Notes under the pieces: generated by a model
The model's database searches: none
What the model was told of the DNA's origin: nothing
What the model saw: the letters and a program-made list of their open reading frames with translations, nothing else
Made by a program: the position numbers and the translations under genes
DNA from: Alphaproteobacteria bacterium
GTDB taxonomy: Bacteria > Pseudomonadota > Alphaproteobacteria > Micavibrionales > Micavibrionaceae
DNA: 64,000 nucleotides
Assembly: GCA_016699735.1 (NCBI GenBank)
Contig: CP065008.1
Span: forward strand, 2,542,001 to 2,606,000
Reading direction: 5' to 3'
Part shown: positions 16,556 to 25,374 of the stretch, piece after piece
Layout: each line of letters starts with the position of its first letter
How positions within the stretch are numbered: position 1 is the stretch's first letter

Positions 16556-18187
16556 TTACTCGAATTTAGTGGGAAACTTCACTGTATCAGTAGATTTAAA
16601 CCCAGTTTCCACACGCACCGACACTTTCGGATTTTTGATTTTCTCGTAGATCAGTCCGCTGTCATAGACAAAAGCGGGGGGAAACAACGACGCCCCGGAA
16701 GAGATATCCACGTTCGACAAATCAAGATAATCCGTATCGACGAATTTAAAGACCGCGCTGCCATTAGTCTTGATCTTGGCACCATAGAGGGCGATGTCGG
16801 CCTTTTGCGTAAACGGGTCTAGCTCGAAATCCCGGTGCAGTTCCTTACCGACAAGATTGACCGAGTAGGCCTCGACCGCCACCCCGCCATTCATCAGAAT
16901 GTCGTCGTTGTAGGATTTGATGTTCCAGCTGTTCCGCGCCAGAATCCCGTTCCGTTTGTTGTTCCGGAAGATATTGCCCCAGCTAATATTATCCTGACTT
17001 TCGAAATAGGTCAGCCCGTCCTGCTCATTATCTTCCGACAGGTTGTTCGCGATCACATTATTGCGGCTGAGTCGGTCGATCATGATCCCGGACCCTTTGT
17101 TGTGATGCGTATGGTTGCCGAAAATCCAGCTGTCATTGACCTCGCGGGAGACGATAATCCCGTGCTTGTAGTGCGTACCGAACGTCTTGTTATTGGCGAT
17201 AATCAACCGCCGCGAACGGTCGTGCGGGTCGATCGCATAGATCACGTTGTCTTCATAGACATTGTTGACGATGGCCACGTCATAGGCTTCGTAGGAATAG
17301 AACCCGTAGAACATATCGGTGAAATAGCTGTCCACGTTCGCACCGGTCGCATGGGGGAGGAACGGATTGACCTTCAGGCAAGATGTGCAGGCAGAGTAGC
17401 TGACCCCGTAGGATTTCCCCTTAAGATACCCGAGGGATTCGATCCGGCTGCTGGCGATATAAAGCCCTCCGCCGCCCCACGAGGTGATGAAGGGTCTGTA
17501 ATCCACTTTATCAATATATTTGGTCGGCGCGTTCTTGACTTCGTCCCATCCCTTGACCGTGGTCTTGATGATGAACATATCCCCGCCATTCACAAGGAAT
17601 GCATTCGCCTGCTTGGAAAGCAGCAACTCGGGCGTATCCTGATCGCTGATGACCAGGCTGGCCCCGATCAGGACGCCCAAGGGCATCCGCAGGAGATATT
17701 TATTCCCCTCAAGCTTCACGATCATCTTGCTCTCGGGATCGTCTTTGTGGATCTCCTCATAAAGCTGCGTCAGGGTATAATGCCCGGACTCGATCACAAT
17801 CGCCTGCGGGTTGATCCGATGCTGCAACAGCCGCAGGCGGCGCGGCGCATCGTCCTCCATAAACTCCGAGAATTCGGGATAGGCCGTCATATCGTTCACG
17901 ACGATCTTCCCCGGCGCGGGCGGACGGATTTTCTTGATAATGTTTTCGGTCGTGAAAGGCGCCAGATCGGGTAGAACCGGAGGCTTGACCGTGGCCGGAT
18001 CGAACGGCGCGACCGTGACATTCAACCGATCATTGAACAGCTTAAGCTTGCTCGAATACTTATAACCGAAATACCCGATGATCGACAAAGCGATCACAAC
18101 ATAAAACGCATCCCTGAGAAGCTCGGGAAGGGTGCGCCGTTCCTCGCGGGCGGGAATATCTATAAACTGGCGTCGTTGTACTTGCAT
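16556..18187 (-). CDS. algG: AlgG, mannuronan C5-epimerase
   Basis: A 543-residue right-handed beta-helix enzyme converting mannuronate to guluronate within the polymer. The diagnostic DPHD motif is at about residue 320 (YAIDPHDRSRRLIIANNKTF), and downstream rungs such as HTHHNKGSGIMIDRLSRN match the family. Instead of an obvious cleavable signal, the N-terminus carries a basic cytoplasmic stretch and one hydrophobic segment (about 26-45, FYVVIALSIIGYFGY), so it appears anchored in the inner membrane. The start overlaps the upstream algX-like gene by 28 bases and has an AAGG ribosome-binding site. Confidence 0.9.
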   Translation of the reverse strand: MQVQRRQFIDIPAREERRTLPELLRDAFYVVIALSIIGYFGYKYSSKLKLFNDRLNVTVAPFDPATVKPPVLPDLAPFTTENIIKKIRPPAPGKIVVNDMTAYPEFSEFMEDDAPRRLRLLQHRINPQAIVIESGHYTLTQLYEEIHKDDPESKMIVKLEGNKYLLRMPLGVLIGASLVISDQDTPELLLSKQANAFLVNGGDMFIIKTTVKGWDEVKNAPTKYIDKVDYRPFITSWGGGGLYIASSRIESLGYLKGKSYGVSYSACTSCLKVNPFLPHATGANVDSYFTDMFYGFYSYEAYDVAIVNNVYEDNVIYAIDPHDRSRRLIIANNKTFGTHYKHGIIVSREVNDSWIFGNHTHHNKGSGIMIDRLSRNNVIANNLSEDNEQDGLTYFESQDNISWGNIFRNNKRNGILARNSWNIKSYNDDILMNGGVAVEAYSVNLVGKELHRDFELDPFTQKADIALYGAKIKTNGSAVFKFVDTDYLDLSNVDISSGASLFPPAFVYDSGLIYEKIKNPKVSVRVETGFKSTDTVKFPTKFE

Positions 18188-19821
18188 ATCTGTGCCTTAA
18201 GATGCCCATCGGGCTTGTCGGTCGCGGCCTGAACCATGATGACTTTCCCCGGATAATTCTGATCGAACTCCAAATAATACTTTCCGTTATTCTGCGCCCG
18301 CAGAGACCGCGAGACATCAATCTCCTCCGCCTCGCCGTTATCGTAAAGAACGCCGATCTTCACCAGGCGGCTCTCGGGAGCCGTGACTTCCAGATAAAGG
18401 TAATGGCCTTTGGCCATGATATTCTGCGTATCGAGAGCCTCGAAAAACCGGATTTCCTTCATAGGAGCGATATTTTTTGGCTTCCGCTTCGTGGGAAGGA
18501 ACGGGCCGTATTCCGCGAGGGGAGCAGGCTTAACCGCAACAGCCTCCGTTGTCACAGCCGGAACGGGCTGGCCCGTCGCCGGATCGACCGGAGCGGCCAC
18601 AGGAATAGCTGCCGGATCAACAGGGGCTTGCAGCGGCGCAGGCGCCTTGAAATCAAGCTCGGCGGTAACCACCGCCTGCTCGGTCTTGCACGCGCCATTC
18701 AGCGCGGGCAGCATCTGCCGGAACGCCGGAGCATCCTCGAACGTATGGTGCGAGAGAAACTCCCAGATCAGGATTTTCGGGGGATGATCCTGAAACTCGT
18801 CACTGGCAAAAAACACAACCCCCGCTCCGCCGAAACCTCCGGCGGACAGTGCGCGATTGCGAATATCGGACTTAAGCGCCAGCTTCAACGAACCGACAAA
18901 GTTAAAGTCTTCCTCGTGGGCGGTATTACTCGTCCCCACGATGGCAATGTCGGGATACGTCACATCACCGAAAAGAGCGGAGGCATCCGTAACATCGCTA
19001 AGCGCGGTCGTTGCCCACATCGGGCGGCGCTCGGGCGGGATGATGACCTTGCAGATTTTCTCGACGAATTCGTCGAACTCGCCCTTCTCGCTCTCCAGCC
19101 ACCACGTGATCTCGTTCGAAAATTCTTCCTTCTTCTTATCCTTGAACAGCGGATTCTTGAGAATCATTTCGGCCATTTGGTCAGCCGTCCACTTGGATCC
19201 CTCCCGCCGCCAGTGCGGGTCGCCCTTGAAGAAATATTCAAAATCCCCCGGCGGGTTGGACAAATCTTTGATATTGATACCCAAACTCTGAAGCTTGGAG
19301 ACCAGCGCCTGATACCCGCGCTGCCCTTCTGAAGCGGAATAGCCTTCCGGCATTTCCTTCGGGTCGATATGATCGGTCGCCAGCACCGCACGCGGCGGCT
19401 GCAGCATGACATAAAGGTCGATGCCCCGTTTCTTGAGCGTCTCGTTCAGCCGCTTCATATAAACAAGGATCGGATCGGACATGGTAAAATCGGTGCGGAA
19501 ATCCAGCGAACGGAACAGCCAGCCGCTCTTGCCGGGATAGATGACACGCATCACACGGTCTCCGCCGCGGTAAAGCGTCTCGTCCTTGAGCTGCTGGCTG
19601 CAGAACGCCAGATCGGGATAAGGCAGCTTCTGCTGCTCGATGGCGATGCGGCGCTCCTCATCCGTCATCTTGGCGCCGGGAGCCAGTTGTCCGGCCTCAT
19701 CGCGCTCGCCTTCGGCGATAGCAGGCATAGAAAACAGGCCGGAACAGAAAACGGCGGCGAACGCCCCCAAAAGGAGCGCCCGCGTAAGCCTGTGATTCAT
19801 GTTTCCAGCCGTGCTTGTCAT
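18160..19821 (-). CDS. algX: AlgX-like SGNH acetyltransferase, long form with Pro/Ala-rich linker (copy 3)
   Basis: About 553 residues. The start at 19821 lies one base after the algF stop and has GGAAGAG upstream; an ATG at 19800 is the alternative. After a signal peptide (cleavage near AIAEG), the SGNH domain shows YPGKSGWLFRSLDFRTDF, Asp-His in GDPHW (about 203) and Ser in VGTSNT (about 297). A Pro/Ala/Val-rich linker of about 50 residues (segments such as QAPVDPAAIPVAAPVDPATG) separates it from the C-terminal beta-rich module. Position between algF and algG makes it the best candidate for the true AlgX of the operon. Confidence 0.82.
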   Translation of the reverse strand: MTSTAGNMNHRLTRALLLGAFAAVFCSGLFSMPAIAEGERDEAGQLAPGAKMTDEERRIAIEQQKLPYPDLAFCSQQLKDETLYRGGDRVMRVIYPGKSGWLFRSLDFRTDFTMSDPILVYMKRLNETLKKRGIDLYVMLQPPRAVLATDHIDPKEMPEGYSASEGQRGYQALVSKLQSLGINIKDLSNPPGDFEYFFKGDPHWRREGSKWTADQMAEMILKNPLFKDKKKEEFSNEITWWLESEKGEFDEFVEKICKVIIPPERRPMWATTALSDVTDASALFGDVTYPDIAIVGTSNTAHEEDFNFVGSLKLALKSDIRNRALSAGGFGGAGVVFFASDEFQDHPPKILIWEFLSHHTFEDAPAFRQMLPALNGACKTEQAVVTAELDFKAPAPLQAPVDPAAIPVAAPVDPATGQPVPAVTTEAVAVKPAPLAEYGPFLPTKRKPKNIAPMKEIRFFEALDTQNIMAKGHYLYLEVTAPESRLVKIGVLYDNGEAEEIDVSRSLRAQNNGKYYLEFDQNYPGKVIMVQAATDKPDGHLKAQICKYNDASL

Positions 19822-19822
19822 C

Positions 19823-20485
19823 TTACTCTTCCGAGATGCGTGCGCGGTCATAGGTGCCGATTCCGCCGACATCGCCCTTCACCACCGCAATGATGTAGTT
19901 CTCCTTGCGCTCAAGCGGCCACTCGTTCAAAGAGGCGAATTCCTTGTCACCCGAAAAGACTTTCAAGGAAACCTTGATCGGATTGACTTCGATATTCATC
20001 ATCTGCCCGGCCTTGATCGGTCCGACGACGTTGATCTTGCCATCGGCGGTCTTGATCGCGATATCGTCAAGGTCCGTCAGGTTATAGACGACGATATGCG
20101 CTTTCAGTTCGTTGGTCGCCATCGGGTCTTTCTCCACCCGCAGAGCTTTGTTCTGCAGGATCACGGTATAGCGGCCCTTGGCTTCGGCATCGAACTCGGT
20201 CTTGAAAGAACCCATCTCGACGGCGATTTTACCAGGCGCAATGACGGAATAAGGCTTCACGCCGCCGAATTTGACGCCGTCACGTTCCTTGCCGTTCACC
20301 TTGGGGGGCAGTTCGGACTCTTCCGGTTGGGCATGGATAAAGCGCACATAGGCCGAATTTTCCGGCGGAACGGGATCATAAAGCCCCTCATCCTCGGACG
20401 CCGCAAAGGCGCCTGCGCCCGAAATAATCGCTAAAGCCATGATTAACATGGCAAAAGTCAGTTTATTGGCAAAAGTATGTTTCAT
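19823..20485 (-). CDS. algF: AlgF, periplasmic alginate acetylation protein
   Basis: About 220 residues with a cleavable signal peptide (ending GAFAAS), then the AlgF-type opening GLYDPVPPENSAYVRFIHAQ and two beta-sandwich-like halves. The ATG at 20485 has AGGA eight bases upstream; the upstream ATG at 20500 is less favoured. In Pseudomonas AlgF is required for O-acetylation and is thought to bridge AlgJ and AlgX. It lies between algC and the long algX-like gene, which starts one base after its stop. Confidence 0.85.
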   Translation of the reverse strand: MKHTFANKLTFAMLIMALAIISGAGAFAASEDEGLYDPVPPENSAYVRFIHAQPEESELPPKVNGKERDGVKFGGVKPYSVIAPGKIAVEMGSFKTEFDAEAKGRYTVILQNKALRVEKDPMATNELKAHIVVYNLTDLDDIAIKTADGKINVVGPIKAGQMMNIEVNPIKVSLKVFSGDKEFASLNEWPLERKENYIIAVVKGDVGGIGTYDRARISEE

Positions 20486-20516
20486 GTTTTTGGTCCTCAT
20501 CTAAAATTTTAAAGTC

Positions 20517-22019
20517 CTAAGCCGCCTTAAGCTTTTGGTCGTATTCGCCGACCTCAGGATATTTACGAAGCGTGGCGTCAATCTCTTCGAACATCGCGTG
20601 CATTAATTTTTCCGAAACCGGGCTTTCCACCACCACAACCAGTGTAGGCTTGTTGGAGGAAGCACGAACCAGCCCCCACGTCCCGTCTTCCAGTGTTACG
20701 CGGATGCCGTTAACGGTCACAACGCTATGGATTTTCTGGCCCAGAAGGGTTTGGCCTTTGCTGAAAAGAGACTGATAGTGCGCGATCACGCTGTCCACAA
20801 CCTGATATTTTGTCTCATCCGGGCAGTACGGCGACATGGTCGGCGAACTCCACGTCTTGGGAAGGCTCTCGCGCAAATCCGCAAGCGTCTTGCCCTTGGC
20901 CCGTTCCATCATCTGGCAAACCGCCACGGCGGTCAGGATGCCGTCGTCATAACCGCGCCCGATAGGGGAGTTGAAGAAGAAATGACCGCTCTTCTCGAAC
21001 CCGGCCAGAGCCTGCAATTCGCTGACCCGGCGTTTGATATAGGAATGTCCGGTCTTCCAGTAATCCGTCTTGACGTTTAGTTGTTTGAGGACAGGATCGG
21101 TGTGGTAAAGCCCCGTAGATTTAACATCCACGACGAAGGTCGGGTTCTTGTGAACGGTCGCCAGATCACGGGCCAGAAGAACGCCGATTTTATCCGCAAA
21201 AATCTCCTCGCCGGTATTGTCAACAACGCCGCAGCGGTCGCCGTCCCCGTCAAAGCCGAAACCGATATCCGCACCCGTTTCCTTCACCCGGTCGCTCAGC
21301 GCGTGAAGCATCTCAAGGTCTTCAGGGTTCGGGTTGTAGCGCGGGAACGTGTAATCCAGTTCGCAATCCATTTCGACAACGTCGCAGCCGATGGCTCTCA
21401 AGGCTTGCGGAGCATAAACACCCGCCGTGCCATTGCCACAGGCAACGACCACTTTCAGCTTTCGGGACAGTTTGACGCCCTTGGTGACATCAGAGATATA
21501 ACGGTCCTTCATGCCGTCGATATACTCATACGTGCCGCCCGCTTTGGACTTCACCTTTTCGGACAGAACCATATCCTTCAAACGCGACATCAACTCCGGC
21601 CCGAAGGTCAGCGGTCGCTGGATGCCCATCTTGACCCCCGTCCAGCCGTTCTCATTATGGCTGGCCGTAACCATCGCCACGGCGGGGCAATCCTGATCGA
21701 ATTGCGCGAAATAGGCAACGGGCGACAGCGCAAGGCCGATATCCTTGACCTCGCAGCCACTGGCCATCAGGCCGATAATCAAAGCCTGCTTGATGCTGGC
21801 GCTATACGAGCGGTAATCGTGACCAACGGCGATCTTCGGCGGGGTGATCCCCTCCTCCTGCATGATCGTGCCGATCCCCATGCCCAGAAGCTGGATGCCG
21901 CGCAGATTGATCTGGTCGGGATAGAGCCAGCGGGCATCATACTCGCGGAAACCGCTGGGCATGACAAAGATATCGCGCTCGAAAGCCTCGGTGTTGGTCT
22001 TGATTTTCTTATCGCTCAT
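20517..22019 (-). CDS. algC: AlgC, phosphomannomutase/phosphoglucomutase
   Basis: A 500-residue alpha-D-phosphohexomutase, which interconverts mannose 6-phosphate and mannose 1-phosphate. Signatures: the phosphoserine loop VTASHNENGWTGVKMG (about residue 108), the metal loop GFDGDGDRCG (about 255), the sugar-binding loop and the C-terminal phosphate-binding segment RASSNKPTL. A GAGG ribosome-binding site precedes the ATG. In Pseudomonas algC is usually outside the alginate operon; here it sits between alg8 and algF. Confidence 0.9.
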   Translation of the reverse strand: MSDKKIKTNTEAFERDIFVMPSGFREYDARWLYPDQINLRGIQLLGMGIGTIMQEEGITPPKIAVGHDYRSYSASIKQALIIGLMASGCEVKDIGLALSPVAYFAQFDQDCPAVAMVTASHNENGWTGVKMGIQRPLTFGPELMSRLKDMVLSEKVKSKAGGTYEYIDGMKDRYISDVTKGVKLSRKLKVVVACGNGTAGVYAPQALRAIGCDVVEMDCELDYTFPRYNPNPEDLEMLHALSDRVKETGADIGFGFDGDGDRCGVVDNTGEEIFADKIGVLLARDLATVHKNPTFVVDVKSTGLYHTDPVLKQLNVKTDYWKTGHSYIKRRVSELQALAGFEKSGHFFFNSPIGRGYDDGILTAVAVCQMMERAKGKTLADLRESLPKTWSSPTMSPYCPDETKYQVVDSVIAHYQSLFSKGQTLLGQKIHSVVTVNGIRVTLEDGTWGLVRASSNKPTLVVVVESPVSEKLMHAMFEEIDATLRKYPEVGEYDQKLKAA

Positions 22020-22117
22020 GCTTGCCTCGATCTGACCTTATTGTAAGTGGACACTGAAAAACCAATCTTTTTACATAAAAACAAATAATTTGCAAAAAAT
22101 AATAAAAAACCCAATCT

Positions 22118-23647
22118 TTAGTGCAACTTAGGAATATCCATAACCCCGGAGAAAAATCCAACCAGCGCCACGAAAACCGTCATCGCCACGACATAAAGGT
22201 AATTCGACGTCATATTGACGAATTTCTGCTGGAACGGCGTCATTCCCGCCCGCATAAGCTTGGTTTTCTGACGCGTCCAGGATTGCTTGTCCAGCCTGAA
22301 AAAGACGTAGGTTTTGATCACCGATCCCCACACCTGATTGTAATAAATCAGGAACGGGTAATACCAGCTCAGCACAGGGCGGGAGGTCATGAGCATCAAG
22401 GTCATCACCCAGCGCGTAATGCCGATCCACGCCACATAAATCGGGAAAAAGACCACGGAGTGCTTGATAACCAGCATGGCGGCGAAAACAGGACCGGCCA
22501 GCGAGGTCCACATCGAAATCCGCTGATCGACAATACACCACCACGTAAAAAACCCGATCCGCATGGGTCCAAGGGCCATCGCCCGCCCGTTGGTGCGGAG
22601 CATATTGCCGAACCAGCGGAACATAAGCTGCGTCGTGGCTTTGAAGAAGTAAGGCGAAGGCGGATGCTCGACCGTCATGACAACCGTATCGGGCACATAA
22701 AGCATATCGTAACCATGACGCAAGACCCAGTACCAGCTCGACTTATCGTCCCCGGTCAGAAACTTGAACCGACCCAGCCGCCAGTGATTGATCGAGTCGT
22801 TCTGGACATCGTCGATAAAACTGGGGTTGGTGATAATCTCGGCCCGGAACATGGACATCCGGCCTGTAAGGGTAAGAACTTTTTTCGACAAGGCAACGGA
22901 GCACATCAGCACCTGACGCTGCGCGAACCGCAGATGATGCCACTCGCGGATGACCTTGCTACCCTTGACCTCGCACAGCTCATCGGTCGTCAGGGCGCCG
23001 AGATTGGGCATCATTTTAAAGAACGGCACACATTTGCGGACCAGCCCTTCCTCCAGGATGGAGTCACCGTCAATAACAGCCACGACCGCCCCCGGTGGCG
23101 GCAGATCGCGGGAAATCGCCCGGAACCCCTGCGCCAAACCATCGCGCTTGCCCGTTCCGGGAATCCGCACGATCATCAGCCTGACATGATCGGGAGGATT
23201 GAGGCTGGCGTAAATCTGTTTGACCATGAATTCATCGCCAAGCTCGACGATAGAGGCCACAAGCGTGGTCGGCAGTCCGCAATCAATCGCTTCCTGCACC
23301 GCCGCCGTAAAGACTTTAACCGAAGTCTGCGCCTCAATACGGAAACTGGTCACAAGCAGATAGATATAAGAGGGCATCAGCCCCTCCCCACCCCGCTCGG
23401 CCTTAGCCCGCAAGCCGGGGAAGGTGATATGGCGGTACCACAGGGACCGGAGAAAATGAATAAGCCCCCAAGTGTATCGCCACGCGGCAAGCCCGCCCAC
23501 GACCAGAATGAACTGGTTCGAGACGGGATCGAGCGCGTATTTCGGCAGAAACGAAACCAGAATCAGCAACAGGACGGTGTATATCGTAAACCCGGGCAAT
23601 CCTTCGATTCCCAAAATACGCCGTCCATGCTGCGGTTCCGTTCTCAT
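22118..23647 (-). CDS. alg8: Alg8, alginate polymerase glycosyltransferase (GT2)
   Basis: About 509 residues from the ATG at 23647; the frame extends to a GTG at 23710 inside algD, but that adds a non-conserved tail. Two N-terminal membrane segments flank a GT2 domain with AVIDGDS (DxD-type), TTDELCEV, the acceptor-site region TGDDKSSWYWVL and a following WFGNMLRTNGRA. Several C-terminal membrane segments follow. Alg8 polymerises GDP-mannuronate with Alg44. It lies 34 bases after the algD stop. The 98-base gap before algC is very AT-rich and could hold an internal promoter. Confidence 0.9.
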   Translation of the reverse strand: MRTEPQHGRRILGIEGLPGFTIYTVLLLILVSFLPKYALDPVSNQFILVVGGLAAWRYTWGLIHFLRSLWYRHITFPGLRAKAERGGEGLMPSYIYLLVTSFRIEAQTSVKVFTAAVQEAIDCGLPTTLVASIVELGDEFMVKQIYASLNPPDHVRLMIVRIPGTGKRDGLAQGFRAISRDLPPPGAVVAVIDGDSILEEGLVRKCVPFFKMMPNLGALTTDELCEVKGSKVIREWHHLRFAQRQVLMCSVALSKKVLTLTGRMSMFRAEIITNPSFIDDVQNDSINHWRLGRFKFLTGDDKSSWYWVLRHGYDMLYVPDTVVMTVEHPPSPYFFKATTQLMFRWFGNMLRTNGRAMALGPMRIGFFTWWCIVDQRISMWTSLAGPVFAAMLVIKHSVVFFPIYVAWIGITRWVMTLMLMTSRPVLSWYYPFLIYYNQVWGSVIKTYVFFRLDKQSWTRQKTKLMRAGMTPFQQKFVNMTSNYLYVVAMTVFVALVGFFSGVMDIPKLH

Positions 23648-23681
23648 AGTCTTACAGTCTGTATATGCTGTTTCCGTGGTC

Positions 23682-25001
23682 TTACCAGCATATTCCGGTG
23701 TAGGACGCACGGTCTTCCACCGGATTGTTTTTCAGGCGGACCAGATCGATGATCGGGGTCTGCGCGGAAGTCTTCGCGATGATTTGTCCGTAATCTTCGC
23801 CGTGGTTGCCGATCACGATGACCTCGGCTCTCGGCAGAAATTCTCCGGCGGTTTCCACCAGACACTTGGAAATCTGGGGGATTCCCTCGCGGATGTACTT
23901 CTGGTTCGCCCCTTCCATTTGGGAAGCTTCAAACACGCTCGGATCATAAATCACCAGCTCGTAGCCTTCTTTCAGCAACAGATCGGCCAGCGTAACCAAG
24001 GGGCTTTCGCGCAGATCGTCGGTTCCGGCTTTAAAGCTCAGGCCCATCATGCCGATCTTTTTCTTGCCCGTTTCCTTGATCAGCTTGACGGCGCGGCGGA
24101 CCTGCTCGTCATTGGCTTCTAGAAGCGCATCGAAGATATGCGTCTGAACGCCCTTCGCCTTTCCGCAGGCACGGATGGCACGGACGTCCTTGGGCAGGCA
24201 CGAGCCACCGAAGGCAAATCCGGGCTTCAGATAGGCTTTGGAGATATTCAGCTTGGTATCGAGGAAGAAAATATCCATGACCTTGTGGCTGTCCACGCCC
24301 ATTTCCTTCATGATATTGCCAAGTTCGTTGGCGAACCCGACCTTCATGGCGTGCCAGGCATTGTCGGCGTACTTGACGCCTTCGGCCACTTCAACGGTGC
24401 AGATCGCCTGATCGGCCTTGATATCCTTATAGATTTCAACCATCGCATCGGCGGTCTTTTTATCCAAAGAGCCAATAACGACCTTCGGAGGATTGAAGTA
24501 ATCGTAAATCGCGGTGCTTTCCCGCAGGAATTCAGGGTTGTTCCCGAAACCGAAATCCACGCCGGCTTTTTTGCCCGAAGCTTTCTCAAGCGCAGGAATA
24601 GCGATGTTACGGGCGGTACCCGGAACGACGGTCGAACGCAGAACGACAGAGTGGTAACCCGGCTTGTCCTTGATAACAGCGCCAATCTGGGCGCACACCG
24701 CTTCGACATAATCGAGCTTCAGGGAACCGTCGGCATTGCTCGGCGTCCCGACGCAGATCAGCGAGATATCGCTGTTCAAAACGGCTTCGCGTACATCCAG
24801 AGTCGCCTTCAAACGGCCATTCACTTTATTCGCTTTAATCATTTCGGGAAGGCCCGGCTCGATAATCGGTGAGCGGCCCTCGGCCAGACACTTGACCTTC
24901 ACAGGGTCAGTGTCAATCGCAATAACGTCAAACCCCGACTCCGCCAGACACGCGCTGGCCACAGCCCCAACATACCCCAGTCCAAATACACTTATTTTCA
25001 T
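23682..25001 (-). CDS. algD: AlgD, GDP-mannose 6-dehydrogenase
   Basis: A 439-residue enzyme making GDP-mannuronate, the committed step of alginate synthesis. An N-terminal Rossmann motif (GLGYVGAVASACLAESG) with an acidic residue after the second strand for NAD, the central dimer helix, and the catalytic Cys in FAFGGSCLPKD (about 268) are all present. The GAGGA ribosome-binding site is well placed. It is the promoter-proximal gene of the main operon. About 90 bases upstream is the 16-base motif also found before alg44. Confidence 0.93.
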   Translation of the reverse strand: MKISVFGLGYVGAVASACLAESGFDVIAIDTDPVKVKCLAEGRSPIIEPGLPEMIKANKVNGRLKATLDVREAVLNSDISLICVGTPSNADGSLKLDYVEAVCAQIGAVIKDKPGYHSVVLRSTVVPGTARNIAIPALEKASGKKAGVDFGFGNNPEFLRESTAIYDYFNPPKVVIGSLDKKTADAMVEIYKDIKADQAICTVEVAEGVKYADNAWHAMKVGFANELGNIMKEMGVDSHKVMDIFFLDTKLNISKAYLKPGFAFGGSCLPKDVRAIRACGKAKGVQTHIFDALLEANDEQVRRAVKLIKETGKKKIGMMGLSFKAGTDDLRESPLVTLADLLLKEGYELVIYDPSVFEASQMEGANQKYIREGIPQISKCLVETAGEFLPRAEVIVIGNHGEDYGQIIAKTSAQTPIIDLVRLKNNPVEDRASYTGICW

Positions 25002-25089
25002 AACTCAGTATCCTCAACATTAAAAAAACAGCCTAGCTCATATATAAAATCTGGATAATTTACAACTAAATAAAACGGGAAAAACCCTT

Positions 25090-25105
25090 AAAATTTTGCA
25101 ACGCA
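25090..25105. promoter_or_regulatory. Copy of the shared 16-base motif upstream of algD
   Basis: AAAATTTTGCAACGCA lies about 90 bases upstream of the algD start and is identical to 5765-5780 upstream of alg44. Relative to the two minus-strand operons the orientation is the same and the distances are similar (about 90 and 130 bases). A common regulator of both alginate operons would explain it. Confidence 0.4.
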
Positions 25106-25178
25106 ACAACTCGGCTCGCCAAAATACAGGAAAACCGCGGCTTGTAGCAATATGTAAATAAAGCGGCTTATGAATAGG

Positions 25179-25211
25179 ATAATATTCCCAATATTATATT
25201 TCCCGTACCCA
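25179..25211. repeat. Left target duplication and inverted repeat of the IS1595-family element
   Basis: Target duplication ATAATATT at 25179-25186, then the 25-bp left inverted repeat at 25187-25211. It matches the right end except for one base (A versus G at position 7). Confidence 0.9.
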
Positions 25212-25224
25212 AAAAGCAAAAAAA

Positions 25225-25374
25225 TTAGGGTTTCTTTTTCACAATGCTTTTAAAAGCTTTCTCGAACCTCTCGCCCGATTCATCTGCTTCGACTTCTCGT
25301 GCATAGGCAATAAACTTCTCTTTTTGGGATAGTTTTTGTTTTGGCTTTTTACGCGGTGGCTTTTTCTCTGGCAT
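25225..25374 (-). CDS. Small basic protein overlapping the transposase 3' end
   Basis: A 49-residue ORF starting MPEKKPPRKKPKQKLSQKEK and ending IVKKKP; it is very Lys/Pro-rich at the start and amphipathic later. Its ATG lies inside the transposase 3' end (26-base overlap), suggesting coupled translation, and it stops 14 bases before the left inverted repeat. From general familiarity, similar short proteins accompany IS1595-type transposases, but I cannot confirm this here. A role as accessory DNA-binding factor is inference. Confidence 0.7.
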   Translation of the reverse strand: MPEKKPPRKKPKQKLSQKEKFIAYAREVEADESGERFEKAFKSIVKKKP

